51,002 nt of DNA from an uncultured Opitutia bacterium. GTDB lineage: Bacteria > Verrucomicrobiota > Verrucomicrobiia > Opitutales > Opitutaceae. This document shows positions 16,378 to 24,730 of the stretch, in pieces. Within the stretch, counting starts at the first letter, position 1; each line of letters starts with the position of its first letter. The stretch lies in NCBI GenBank assembly GCA_903825285.1, contig CAIJZY010000049.1, positions 1-51,002 of the forward strand, given 5' to 3'. The position numbers were made by a program, and so were the translations under genes. The notes below the pieces were generated by a model. It was not told the DNA's origin and made no database searches. It saw nothing but the letters and a program-made list of their open reading frames with translations.

Positions 16378-17538
16378 CTAGGGTTGGTGAAGCTGGCGGA
16401 TCTGCTGCGCCACGAGCCGGGCCACCTTGCGGCCGCCGTCGCTGGAGAGATGCGCGCGGTCAATGTAGTCGATGGATTCGTAGTCCTCGCCGGACACCGC
16501 GCAAGCGATGCCGTGGTCGCGCCAGATCTGGGCGCTGTCGGCGTAGACGGCGGTGTCGCGGGCCCGCTCGGAAGCGGTCAGCAGGTTCAGATAATACGGA
16601 CAATTCTTGTTCAGGATGATGAGGGTATGTGGGCGCAGGGAGGGGATGATCGTCTTCTCGATGTCATCAACCAGCCGCTGTCGGTTGCCCCCCTCGAGGT
16701 GCCACTGCTGATGCGCGTCCTGCACGGCCATGTTCGCCGAATAGCCGCGGACGATCGCCATCTCCTCCGGCAGCAGGTTCTTGAACCGTTCGCCGAGCGG
16801 CCGGGCCTGGGGCTCGTTGTCGGGCAGGTGATCCCGTGCGCCCCAGGGGTCCTGGGCCACGACGAAGTTCCAGACGGTGAAGACATGCCGGTAGCCGATG
16901 TGATGCCAGAGCGACTGGTGCCGGGTCCAGGCCTCGAGCCACGAGCCGAGCCGCTCCTCCGCCTGCTGCTCCCGCTCCTTGGGCGGGAGCGTCTGCAGCC
17001 AGTTGCGGATCTCCGTTTCCCGCGGGGCATAGCCCGAGAGCCGGTGCTGGTAGAGGGCCTGCCAGTAGAGATAGCCAGAAGCCCCGCCGACGGCGCGCCC
17101 GGTGGCGGCCGGCGGGTTGGTGTTGGCGACATAGATCACCGGGTAGCCGCGGAGCAGCAGCGATTCCGCCACGAGCGCGGCGCCCTGCGCCGGGTAGGCG
17201 CCGCGAAAGGCCAGGTTGACCACGACGTAGCGGGCGCCGAGCAGCTCCTGCAACTGCACGCTCCACAGGTCATCCACGGGCTGGCCCACGCCGTTGAAGA
17301 TCGAGTTGCCGCCGATGATGACGAGGGTCTGCCCCGGGTGCCAGCGGGCGAGTGCCAGGGCCTCCAGCATGGCATACGGCGGATAATAGAGGGCGTCCGG
17401 GCTGATCCGCTGATGGAAGCGCCGGAAACCGTCCGGCTTGCTGTATCCGCTGGCGAGGCGCCCCTGCCACGAGGCGCCGAGGAATCCGGCCAGGATCCCG
17501 GCGAGCAACAGCCAACTGGATTGACGGGGCAGCGTCAT
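16378..17538 (-). CDS. SGNH-like hydrolase/transferase partner of the MBOAT protein
   Basis: A 386-residue protein with an N-terminal membrane anchor (residues 7-24), so the rest is periplasmic. The SGNH nucleophile block is VIIGGNSIFNGVG with Ser79, and the C-terminal Asp-x-x-His is D360-R-A-H363, followed by LSSDGGRKVA. This matches the AlgX/AlgJ/DltD-like partners that move an acyl group from an MBOAT protein to a polymer. It lies 2 bases after the MBOAT gene and is followed by the 50-residue membrane peptide. Inferred role: periplasmic O-acetyl or O-acyl transfer onto the exported glycan. Confidence 0.82.
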   Translation of the reverse strand: MTLPRQSSWLLLAGILAGFLGASWQGRLASGYSKPDGFRRFHQRISPDALYYPPYAMLEALALARWHPGQTLVIIGGNSIFNGVGQPVDDLWSVQLQELLGARYVVVNLAFRGAYPAQGAALVAESLLLRGYPVIYVANTNPPAATGRAVGGASGYLYWQALYQHRLSGYAPRETEIRNWLQTLPPKEREQQAEERLGSWLEAWTRHQSLWHHIGYRHVFTVWNFVVAQDPWGARDHLPDNEPQARPLGERFKNLLPEEMAIVRGYSANMAVQDAHQQWHLEGGNRQRLVDDIEKTIIPSLRPHTLIILNKNCPYYLNLLTASERARDTAVYADSAQIWRDHGIACAVSGEDYESIDYIDRAHLSSDGGRKVARLVAQQIRQLHQP

Positions 17539-17540
17539 GG

Positions 17541-18740
17541 TCAGTGGAGCGCGAGCAGCTTGGCGGCCATGGACCAGGCCCGCAACGGTTCATAGAAAAA
17601 CAGCAGCCAGCCGAAGGCGGCGTAGAGCAGCGTGAGCGCCCAGCCCAGCGCCGGTTGGCGCGCGAAGTGACCCGCCAGGCTGCGGCCCAGCGGGCCGAGC
17701 ATCCGCGGATAGGCGTGGTTGACGACCAGCCCGGCGCCGTGCCACAGGCCCCACAGTACGAAATGCCATGCGGGCCCGTGCCAGAGTCCGCAGAGCGCGA
17801 AGACAATCATGGCGTTCAACAGCTGGCGGGCGAGTCCGTACCGGCTGCCGCCCAGCGGGATGTAGACATAGTCCCGGATCCACGAGGTCAGGGAGATGTG
17901 CCAGCGCTGCCAGAAGTCCTGGAGGCTCGTGGCCAGGTACGGGTAGTTGAAGTTCTCCGGCAGCCGCACGCCCAGCAGCCGCGACAGGCCGATGGCCATG
18001 TCGGTGTAGCCGCTGAAATCGAGCAGGATGCGCGCGGAGAGCGCGGCGAGGAAGAGCCAGGCCTGGCCGAGGGTGAGCGAGTCGTAGCGGTCGCCGTAGA
18101 AGTTGAGCGCGAGCGTGAGGTTGTCGGCCAGGATGATCTTCTTCACCAGGCCGAGCGCGATGCGCTGCAGGCCGGCCGCGACATCCTCCACGGTGACGCG
18201 CGCGAGCCCGGACCGCAGGCTCGGCAGGTAGTCGTAGTAGCGCTTGATGGGGCCGGCCACCAGCGAGGGGAAATGGATCGCGAACAGGACGAAGTCATCG
18301 GGCCGGCGGATCGGCTCGCGGCCGCGCCCGACCTCGACCAGGTAGTGGACGAACTCGAAGGCGAAGAAGCTGATGGCCAGCGGCGCCGCGCCGGGCAGGG
18401 CGGCGCGGGCCGAGTTCGCCAGCGCAACCGCGCCGGCGGGATACACGGCGCCAAGCACATCCGTGCTGAGAAACAGGGCGTACTTGTAGAAGCACAGGGC
18501 CGCCACGCTCAGCGCGATGCCGACCGCGCACAGCAGGCGCCGGCGAGTCAGCGCGAGCAGGTAGGTGGCCAGGCCGATGACCACGATCGGGATGACACCC
18601 GCGGGCCCGGCGAAGTGGTAGTGAAAGACCGCGCAGCCGGCGATCAGCCAGGCCCGGCGCAGGCCCGGGAGGAACAGAAGCCAATAGACCGGAAAGAAGA
18701 CCGCGCTGAAGCAGATGAACCAATAGGTATTGAAGATCAT
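17541..18740 (-). CDS. MBOAT-family O-acyltransferase (AlgI-like)
   Basis: A 399-residue polytopic membrane protein. The MBOAT hallmark is at residues 316-335: ALCGLWHGPAW then FVLWGLWHGAG, with His321 and His334 in the family's two conserved histidine positions. Other typical blocks are FPSLVAGPIKRYYDYLP, DFSGYTDMAIGLSRLLG and PYLATSLQDFWQRWHISL. Proteins of this type pass an acyl group across the inner membrane for O-acylation of alginate, cellulose or other polysaccharides. The SGNH partner starts 2 bases after its stop, so they form one unit. Confidence 0.93.
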   Translation of the reverse strand: MIFNTYWFICFSAVFFPVYWLLFLPGLRRAWLIAGCAVFHYHFAGPAGVIPIVVIGLATYLLALTRRRLLCAVGIALSVAALCFYKYALFLSTDVLGAVYPAGAVALANSARAALPGAAPLAISFFAFEFVHYLVEVGRGREPIRRPDDFVLFAIHFPSLVAGPIKRYYDYLPSLRSGLARVTVEDVAAGLQRIALGLVKKIILADNLTLALNFYGDRYDSLTLGQAWLFLAALSARILLDFSGYTDMAIGLSRLLGVRLPENFNYPYLATSLQDFWQRWHISLTSWIRDYVYIPLGGSRYGLARQLLNAMIVFALCGLWHGPAWHFVLWGLWHGAGLVVNHAYPRMLGPLGRSLAGHFARQPALGWALTLLYAAFGWLLFFYEPLRAWSMAAKLLALH

Positions 18741-18762
18741 GCGACCGACCCGGACTGCGGAC

Positions 18763-19746
18763 CTAGTTCTGGGTCACGATCTTCGTCCCTTCAAAATCGA
18801 ACCGGAACCGGACCTCCTGCAGGCCCTTCTCGCGCATGGCGTGTCGCAGCCGCTTCTTGTCGGACGCGTAGAACAGCAGGAAGCCGCCGCCGCCCGCGCC
18901 GATGAGCTTGCCGCCCAGCGCCCCGTTCTGGATGGCATAGTCGTACCATTCATTGATGCGCGCGTTGCTCATGCCGGCGCTGCGCGCCTTCTTGCGCTGC
19001 CAGTGAATGTCCATCAGGTGGGCGAATTCCTCGAGGTTGCCCGCCTCGATCTCGGCGAGCGACTGGTAGCCGAGCTCCTTGGTGACGTGCAGGCTCTCCA
19101 GCATGGCCGGGTCGTTCTGCTTCGAGCGGTCATCCTGGTCCCGGAGGATCGAGGACGCGCTGCGCGAGTAGCCGGTGAAGAACAGCAGGAGGTTGTCCTC
19201 GAGGTTGAACAGCGTCTCCTCGGAGATGCGGCAGGGACGGTACTCGACGCGGCCGTCGCGGTGGAAGGTGAACGCCGTGATGCCCCCGACCGCGGCGATG
19301 TACTGGTCCTGCTTCCCGATCGGCTCGCGGAGCTTGTTCAGCTCGATGTCGCAGGCCTGCTCGGCCAGCTCGCTCGGAGAAATGCTGTTCTTGTTGTGCG
19401 TGTGCAGGCACTTCAGCAGCGCGGTCGTGAAGCTGCCGGAGGAGCCCAGCCCGGTGCCGCCGGGGATGTCCGCCATCGCCGTGAGTTCCAGGTGCGGGTC
19501 CGTGACGCCGGTGAGCTTGAGGGCCTCGCGCACGATCGGGTGCTCAATCTGGTCCACGGTGTGCACGCGCTCGAGCTTCGAGTACTTGACGATGATCTCT
19601 TCCTGGAAGGTGCGGTGGTGCGTGATGTAGACGTACTTGTCGATGGCCGCGGCCAGGAGGAAGCCGCCGTGTTCCTGGTAGTAGGACGGCAGGTCGGTGC
19701 CGCCGCCGCCGAGGGAGATGCGCAGAGGGGAGCGTGTGATGATCAT
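18763..19746 (-). CDS. hddA: GHMP kinase, D-glycero-alpha-D-manno-heptose-7-phosphate kinase-like
   Basis: A 327-residue GHMP kinase. The ATG at 19746-19744 gives MIITRSPLRISLGGGGTDLP, the usual HddA-type N-terminus, so I reject a start 19 codons upstream. The ATP loop is PGGTGLGSSGSF (about 95-106), and the C-terminal GHMP motif is KLIGAGGGGFLLFY. HddA phosphorylates C1 of D-glycero-D-manno-heptose-7-phosphate to give the 1,7-bisphosphate for the GDP route. L-fucose-type kinases share the fold. The presence of GmhA-, GmhB- and HddC-type neighbours makes the heptose role the best call. Confidence 0.87.
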   Translation of the reverse strand: MIITRSPLRISLGGGGTDLPSYYQEHGGFLLAAAIDKYVYITHHRTFQEEIIVKYSKLERVHTVDQIEHPIVREALKLTGVTDPHLELTAMADIPGGTGLGSSGSFTTALLKCLHTHNKNSISPSELAEQACDIELNKLREPIGKQDQYIAAVGGITAFTFHRDGRVEYRPCRISEETLFNLEDNLLLFFTGYSRSASSILRDQDDRSKQNDPAMLESLHVTKELGYQSLAEIEAGNLEEFAHLMDIHWQRKKARSAGMSNARINEWYDYAIQNGALGGKLIGAGGGGFLLFYASDKKRLRHAMREKGLQEVRFRFDFEGTKIVTQN

Positions 19747-19775
19747 GGTCGGGGCAGGGAGAGTCGGGGGATAGC

Positions 19776-20801
19776 CTAAAGGCCGGCGGTGGATCCAGGG
19801 CAACCACTGGCGCGATAAATCAGCTCGACGATCTCGAGGGTGCGGATGCCCTCCGCCAGCCCGGGCGCGGGCTCGCGGCCGAGGCGGAGGTCCTCGACAA
19901 ACGCCTCGGTCTCGAGCCGCCAGGAGTCGTCACCGGCGGGAAACTCGAAGACCGTCGTCTCGGGCGGGCCCATCTGCGGGAGCATCTTGTAGTACGTGAG
20001 TCGCTCGGGGCCGTAGCTGCCGCCCAGGCCGTCGATCGCCAGCTTGCCGTCGCGGCCGTAGATCTCGAGGGAGAACAGGTTTTTCCACTCGGTGCAGCTC
20101 ACATGGAGCCAGGCCGTCTGGCCGGCGGCGGTGCGGAGGGAAAGAAACGCGTTGTCGTCGACCTTCATGTCCCAAAACGACGTCGTGGCGTGGCCCTCGA
20201 CGCGCGGGAAGTCGCCGAGGAACCACCCCGCGAGATCGATCAGGTGCACGCCCTGGTCGATGAGCTCGCCGCCGCCGGAGAGCTTGGGATCGGCGCGCCA
20301 TTCGCGGTCGTAGCCCTTGCGCCCACCGTGACCGTAGCGGCCCCGCAGGAACATGAGGGGGCCGACGGCGCCGGCATCGACCAGCTCGCGGGCCTGGCGC
20401 AGTCCGGGATGGAAACGGTGGTTGTAGCCGAGCCGCACCCGCACGCCGGCGGCGCGCGCGGCGTCCTGGACGCCGCGGAGCTGGGCGGCATTCAGCGCGC
20501 CGGGCTTCTCGACCAGGACATGCTTTCCCGCCCGCACGGCGGCGAGCGCCAGCGGCGCGAGCGAGGCGTTGAGCGTGGCGACGACCACGGCCTGGACCCG
20601 CGGGTCGGCGAACACGGCGGCCGCGTCGGTGCCCGGCTGGCAGCCCTCGGCCAGCGCGGCGACCTCGGCCGCGCGCGCGGCATCGAGGTCGCAGGCGTGG
20701 AGCAGCGCATGGCGGCCGGCGAGCGCGAGGGCGCGCTTCTTTCCGATCAGGCCGCAGCCGATGACGGCGAAATTGAATTGCTCGGGCTTGGCGCGGTTCA
20801 T
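19776..20801 (-). CDS. Gfo/Idh/MocA-family oxidoreductase
   Basis: A 341-residue NAD(P)-dependent dehydrogenase. The Rossmann N-terminus is FAVIGCGLIGKKRA, VLVEKPGALN is the EKP motif with the catalytic lysine, and GYNHRFHPG follows. The region GGGELIDQGVHLIDLAGWFLGD contains the active-site Asp/His pair. These enzymes oxidise or epimerise sugars or nucleotide sugars in many surface-glycan loci. The exact step is not readable. It starts 12 bases from the start of the divergent plus-strand GtrA gene, and it ends 29 bases before the HddA-like gene. Confidence 0.88.
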   Translation of the reverse strand: MNRAKPEQFNFAVIGCGLIGKKRALALAGRHALLHACDLDAARAAEVAALAEGCQPGTDAAAVFADPRVQAVVVATLNASLAPLALAAVRAGKHVLVEKPGALNAAQLRGVQDAARAAGVRVRLGYNHRFHPGLRQARELVDAGAVGPLMFLRGRYGHGGRKGYDREWRADPKLSGGGELIDQGVHLIDLAGWFLGDFPRVEGHATTSFWDMKVDDNAFLSLRTAAGQTAWLHVSCTEWKNLFSLEIYGRDGKLAIDGLGGSYGPERLTYYKMLPQMGPPETTVFEFPAGDDSWRLETEAFVEDLRLGREPAPGLAEGIRTLEIVELIYRASGCPGSTAGL

Positions 20802-20813
20802 TCCGTAGCGGGG

Positions 20814-21221
20814 ATGCTCAAGGCGAATCTAACCGGCCGGGGGACGCAAGTGAGGTTTGCACGCTTCCTCGTGGTCGGCGGGACGGCCTACGCGGTGCAG
20901 GTGGGCGCGATCAAACTGTTTCTCCTGTGGCTGGGCACGAATGCGGCGTTCACGCTGGCCTTCGTGGCCGGCACGGCGGCCCATTACTCCCTGAACCGAT
21001 TTTGGGCTCTGCCCAGTGCGCGGACTGACTCCCTCCGCCAGCTGCAGGAGTACCTCGGGGTCGCCGCGGTCAGCTTCCTGATCAATTTCTCGCTGTTCCA
21101 CCTCTGCCTTCATGTTTTCGGCCTGGGCCGGATCTGGGCCACGGCCGTGGCCGTGCCGCCGTCCACGGCAGTCGTTTTCCTGCTCCTGAACTTCCACGTC
21201 TTCCGGACGGCGGACCGCTAG
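20814..21221 (+). CDS. GtrA-family small membrane protein
   Basis: A 135-residue protein with four hydrophobic segments typical of GtrA (FARFLVVGGTAYAVQVGAIK, NAAFTLAFVAGTAAHY, GVAAVSFLINFSLFH, VAVPPSTAVVFLLLNF) and the family pattern LNRFWAL between helices 2 and 3. GtrA-type proteins are thought to help flip polyprenyl-linked sugars made by GtrB-type GTs. A GtrB-type gene lies at 25479-26420. An in-frame GTG at 20850, preceded by GGGGGA, gives a start (MRFARFLVVGG) closer to the family and leaves room for a promoter. It is the only plus-strand gene in the central 46 kb. Confidence 0.85.
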   Translation: MLKANLTGRGTQVRFARFLVVGGTAYAVQVGAIKLFLLWLGTNAAFTLAFVAGTAAHYSLNRFWALPSARTDSLRQLQEYLGVAAVSFLINFSLFHLCLHVFGLGRIWATAVAVPPSTAVVFLLLNFHVFRTADR

Positions 21222-21226
21222 GCGGG

Positions 21227-22048
21227 TCAGCGCGGGGCGGAGCCCGGCGGCGTGACGCGGCGGAGCGTGTAGAGATCCGACTTGGCCAGGGCATCCCGCT
21301 GCGCGGCCAGCCCGGCCCAGTCGTCCCACTGGGCGCTGAGCAGCCGGCCGCTGATGCCGTCGCTCGCGGGCGAGAGAAGCCATTCGACCAGGCCGAACAC
21401 GCGATCCAGGGGCGCGCCGCCGGAGGCTTTTTGCTTCTGGGCTGCGGCGAACTCGGCCGCGCCGACGACGTCGGGGCCCAGCTTGAGGATCTCCTCGGTG
21501 AGCCGCGTGTTGATCGCGCCGGGGGCGACGGCATTGATGTCCAGCGGCCGGCCGCGTTCCTCCTCGGCGATGGTCTCGACCAGCCGGACGATGCCCGCCT
21601 TGGCGGCGGCATAGGCGGAGAATTGCGCGCGGCCCTTCGCGGCACCGCCGCCGGAGAAGCAGACCACCTTCGCGCGCCGCGGCGCCTTGGCCAAATGCGG
21701 TGCGAAGGCGCGGAGGCTGTGAAACGTGCCGTCGAGGTTGGCCCGGATCGTGGCGTCCCAGTTGGCCGGGTCCGCGGCGAGCGTGCGGCCGATCTCCCCC
21801 TGCACGCCGGCGCAGGTGATCAGGCCGTCAATCTGGCCCCAGGCGGCCGCGACCTCGTCGGCGGCGTTTGCGATCTGCAGCCAGTTGCCGACGTCGCAGC
21901 GCGAGGCCTGAAACGATCCGGGATGACGCACCACAAAGTCGGCCTGCAGGCTGCGCGCGAGGCCCCAGACGCGGTGACCCTGGGCAATCAGTCGTTCGGC
22001 CAGGGCCCGGCCGATTCCGGTGCTGGAGCCAGTGAGGACGAGGTTCAT
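21227..22048 (-). CDS. Classical short-chain dehydrogenase/reductase (SDR)
   Basis: A 273-residue SDR. NAD(P)-binding motif LTGSSTGIGRAL at residues 5-16, the NAG-type motif as ITCAGVQGEIG, the catalytic Ser in VVCFSGGGAAKG and YAAAKAGI as the Tyr-x-x-x-Lys pair. It ends convergently with the GtrA gene, 5 bases apart. Likely to reduce or oxidise a keto group on a sugar or precursor. The C-terminal 50 residues diverge from the family and carry no motif I know. The substrate is unknown. Confidence 0.88.
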   Translation of the reverse strand: MNLVLTGSSTGIGRALAERLIAQGHRVWGLARSLQADFVVRHPGSFQASRCDVGNWLQIANAADEVAAAWGQIDGLITCAGVQGEIGRTLAADPANWDATIRANLDGTFHSLRAFAPHLAKAPRRAKVVCFSGGGAAKGRAQFSAYAAAKAGIVRLVETIAEEERGRPLDINAVAPGAINTRLTEEILKLGPDVVGAAEFAAAQKQKASGGAPLDRVFGLVEWLLSPASDGISGRLLSAQWDDWAGLAAQRDALAKSDLYTLRRVTPPGSAPR

Positions 22049-22073
22049 GGGGAAAAGGTTGGAGCGGGCAGCG

Positions 22074-23723
22074 TCAGTGATGGCTAGGCCGCACGTACAG
22101 GGTCATTTGCCGCTGGAACAGGGTGTAGGTGCCGGCGCGGAGGAGGTGCTCGTCGCACCACGCTTTCACCTGCGGATAAAGGCGGCGCATCTGCAGGTCG
22201 TAGGGCCAGAAGCCGTTCCCCGGCATGGAATCCGTCACCAGCATATAGTCGCACAGCCGCAGGCGGTAAAAGATCACGTCGTCTTTTTCTGTGAGGATGC
22301 TTTGGGGTAGCTGCAGCTGAAAGGAGATCCAGACCTTGTGACGCTCATAGCAGACCACCTGCAGAATCTGGGAGTCGAGGAAATCCACGATTTGGTCCAC
22401 CCCGATGACTGGGTTGCCGATGCCTCGGGCGCGCGAGTCGCGGAAGATATAGTCCGCGATGACCCTTGCCTGACGGTCGCCCTCCAGGAACTCCTCGGTG
22501 TGGGTCTGGATGAGCTGGCGTTGGACGAAATAGCATTCACCTGCAGCAATCACGCACAGCACGAGTACGACGGGCACGACCCGCCACTCGGGATCCATTC
22601 CGGCGAGATCCAGTCGCTGCCACAACTGGGTCCAGACCCACAGCACCAGCAGGATGACGCCGGGGACGAGCACGCCGAGGACCAGCTGGGATTTTTGTGG
22701 ATGAACGGTCAACACCAGCGCGGGAATGAGCAGGAATGCCAGGCCGGTGAACAGCCAGTCCCGGTCAAGGCCGGATCCGACTTTCCGGCGCAGGGCCCAC
22801 AGCCCGACCAACACGATGGTCACGGCGGCGACCGTCCAGCCGAAGCATGCCCCCAAATGGAGATCCCCCAGGTTGCCGAAGACGAACTGGAGTGCCTGGG
22901 CCAGGTCCATGCTGTGCAGGCGGGCGGCGCCCTCGGCGCCCGTGATGTGCCCGACCCAGTAGTAATTGTAGATGTTGACCCGGTTGACCCAGAACATGGG
23001 TCCGGCCAGCGCGGCGGCGGTCAGTCCGGCCAGGCCGAGGTTGCGCAGGCGTGGCCAGCGCCCCTTGCCGCAGAGAATCCAAACCGCGTAGGCCAGGAAA
23101 ATCCCGGCGAAATACACGCCGGTGAGGAATCGACCGAGGAGGGTGACGGCGACGGCCACCCCGAATAGCAGCGACCAGCGCCACGAGCGGAATCCACGGG
23201 TCAGCAGGGCGGCAACCGCCGTGAGGCCCAGCAGGCACATGGCCGCATGATCCAGCCGGAAGTCCACGGCCGAGCCGGCCGCGCCGGTCCAGGGTCCGGC
23301 CAGGCACGGCAGGAGGGCGAAGCCCAGCCAGCCCAGCGTGCGCGATCCGCTGATCCGCGGCAGTGCGGCCAGCAAGGCGGCCTGCCAGGCGAGGAAGACG
23401 AGCATGTTCAGGCTGAGCGCGGCGCTGCGCGAGGCCGAGCCCACCAGCCAGAAGATGCACAGCGCCGCCGTGTCGTGCAGCGTCCCCTGCAGGGCGGGCT
23501 TCTCCAGGGCGAACTTGAACCCGGCGGCCAGGCCGTGCGCCTTGGCCTCCTCATAGGCGGTGTAGGATTCCCGGAGGTACTGGATCTGGTCGTTCCACCG
23601 CGGATAAATCGAGGCGTGGTGGACCGAGGTCATCCGGTCGAACAGCACGAACTCGCCGAGCATGAGCAGCACCGCCGCCAGCCAGAGCCAGCCGCTCCGC
23701 GGAATTTTGAAACCAAGCTTCAT
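22074..23723 (-). CDS. Polytopic membrane protein of unknown function
   Basis: A 549-residue protein. The ATG at 23723-23721 overlaps the epimerase stop (ATGA); a start 20 codons earlier would lie inside that gene. About ten hydrophobic helices fill residues 10-410, followed by a soluble C-terminal region of about 130 residues (FVQRQLIQTHTEEFLEGDRQ onward). The long loop after the first helix (SIYPRWNDQIQYLRESY) has an acidic character, as in lipid-linked glycosyltransferases. I do not recognise a specific family. A membrane sugar transferase is the best guess from layout and context, and a polymerase-like role cannot be excluded. Confidence 0.78.
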   Translation of the reverse strand: MKLGFKIPRSGWLWLAAVLLMLGEFVLFDRMTSVHHASIYPRWNDQIQYLRESYTAYEEAKAHGLAAGFKFALEKPALQGTLHDTAALCIFWLVGSASRSAALSLNMLVFLAWQAALLAALPRISGSRTLGWLGFALLPCLAGPWTGAAGSAVDFRLDHAAMCLLGLTAVAALLTRGFRSWRWSLLFGVAVAVTLLGRFLTGVYFAGIFLAYAVWILCGKGRWPRLRNLGLAGLTAAALAGPMFWVNRVNIYNYYWVGHITGAEGAARLHSMDLAQALQFVFGNLGDLHLGACFGWTVAAVTIVLVGLWALRRKVGSGLDRDWLFTGLAFLLIPALVLTVHPQKSQLVLGVLVPGVILLVLWVWTQLWQRLDLAGMDPEWRVVPVVLVLCVIAAGECYFVQRQLIQTHTEEFLEGDRQARVIADYIFRDSRARGIGNPVIGVDQIVDFLDSQILQVVCYERHKVWISFQLQLPQSILTEKDDVIFYRLRLCDYMLVTDSMPGNGFWPYDLQMRRLYPQVKAWCDEHLLRAGTYTLFQRQMTLYVRPSHH

Positions 23724-24718
23724 GCGGAAGCGGCGGGGCCGGCGTCGCGGGCCGAGTATACCCAGCGGTTCGCCTCGAGCCACTGGAGCGTCCGCCCGAT
23801 GCCCTGGGCGATGGTGAGTCGGGGCTTCCAGCCGGCGGCCTGGATCTTGGCCGTGTCGAGAAAGATGAAGGGGTTGTCGCCGATCCAGCCGCGGTCGCCG
23901 CCGGTGAACTCGAGCGTGGGCTTTAGTCCGAGCGCGTCGCAGATGAGCGTCACGCTGTCGGCCACGCGCACGTACTCCGCCGTGCCGAGGTTGTAGACCT
24001 GCGTGCGGTGCGGGGCGCCGTAGGCCGTCTGTGCGCGGGTGACCCGCAACATCGCGTCAACGCAGTCCTGCACGTACAGGTAGCTCTTGCGCTGCTGGCC
24101 GTCGCCCAGGATGCGGAGCCGGTCGGGGTGCGCGAGCAGCTGCCGGTAAAAGTCGTAGACGTGCCCATGCGTGTAGCGCTCGCCCAGGATGGAGACGAAG
24201 CGGAAGACGTAGGCCTCGTCGAGCTGGCCGCCCTCGGCGTAGGCGGAGAGGAGGGCCTCGCCGGCGACCTTGCTCGCGGCGTAAAGCGAGGTCTGCACGG
24301 GGAACGGCGCGGTTTCCGGCGTCGGGATCAGCGCCGCCTCGCCGTAGACGGAACCGGTCGAGGAGAACGCGATGCGGCGCACACCGTTGGCCCGCATGGC
24401 CTCCAGGACATTGGCGGTGGCGAGGGTGTTCTGCTCCAGGTCCTTTTTCGGATGCGCCCAGCCGTCCTTGATGTCCGCGTTGGCGGCAAGGTGGAAAACG
24501 AACTCCGTCCCGCGCATCGCGGCGGTGAGCGCGGGCAGGTCGAGGTTGTCCCCGCGCACCAGCCGGAACGCCGGATGCTGCAGCGCGCCCTGCAGGAAGC
24601 GCTCCTGACCGGTGGAGAGATTGTCCCAGCCCGTGACGGTCACGCCGTCCGCGAGGAGGCGGTCAACGAGGTTGGAGCCGATGAAGCCGGCCGCGCCGGT
24701 CACGAAGACGGATTTCAT
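23720..24718 (-). CDS. NAD-dependent nucleotide-sugar epimerase (extended SDR)
   Basis: A 332-residue extended SDR with complete motifs: TGAAGFIGSNL (residues 7-17), HLAANADI, SSTGSVYGE, YAASKVAGE (catalytic Tyr-x-x-x-Lys), FRFVSILGERYTHG and YLYVQDCVDAM. This resembles UDP-glucose 4-epimerase and related UDP-sugar epimerases (GalE/WbpP group). It probably supplies a nucleotide sugar to the GTs here. Its stop overlaps the start of the membrane protein gene, and it begins 12 bases after the methyltransferase gene. The substrate (UDP-Glc, UDP-GlcNAc or a uronic acid) is not readable. Confidence 0.9.
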   Translation of the reverse strand: MKSVFVTGAAGFIGSNLVDRLLADGVTVTGWDNLSTGQERFLQGALQHPAFRLVRGDNLDLPALTAAMRGTEFVFHLAANADIKDGWAHPKKDLEQNTLATANVLEAMRANGVRRIAFSSTGSVYGEAALIPTPETAPFPVQTSLYAASKVAGEALLSAYAEGGQLDEAYVFRFVSILGERYTHGHVYDFYRQLLAHPDRLRILGDGQQRKSYLYVQDCVDAMLRVTRAQTAYGAPHRTQVYNLGTAEYVRVADSVTLICDALGLKPTLEFTGGDRGWIGDNPFIFLDTAKIQAAGWKPRLTIAQGIGRTLQWLEANRWVYSARDAGPAASA

Positions 24719-24730
24719 GGCCAGCGTCGC

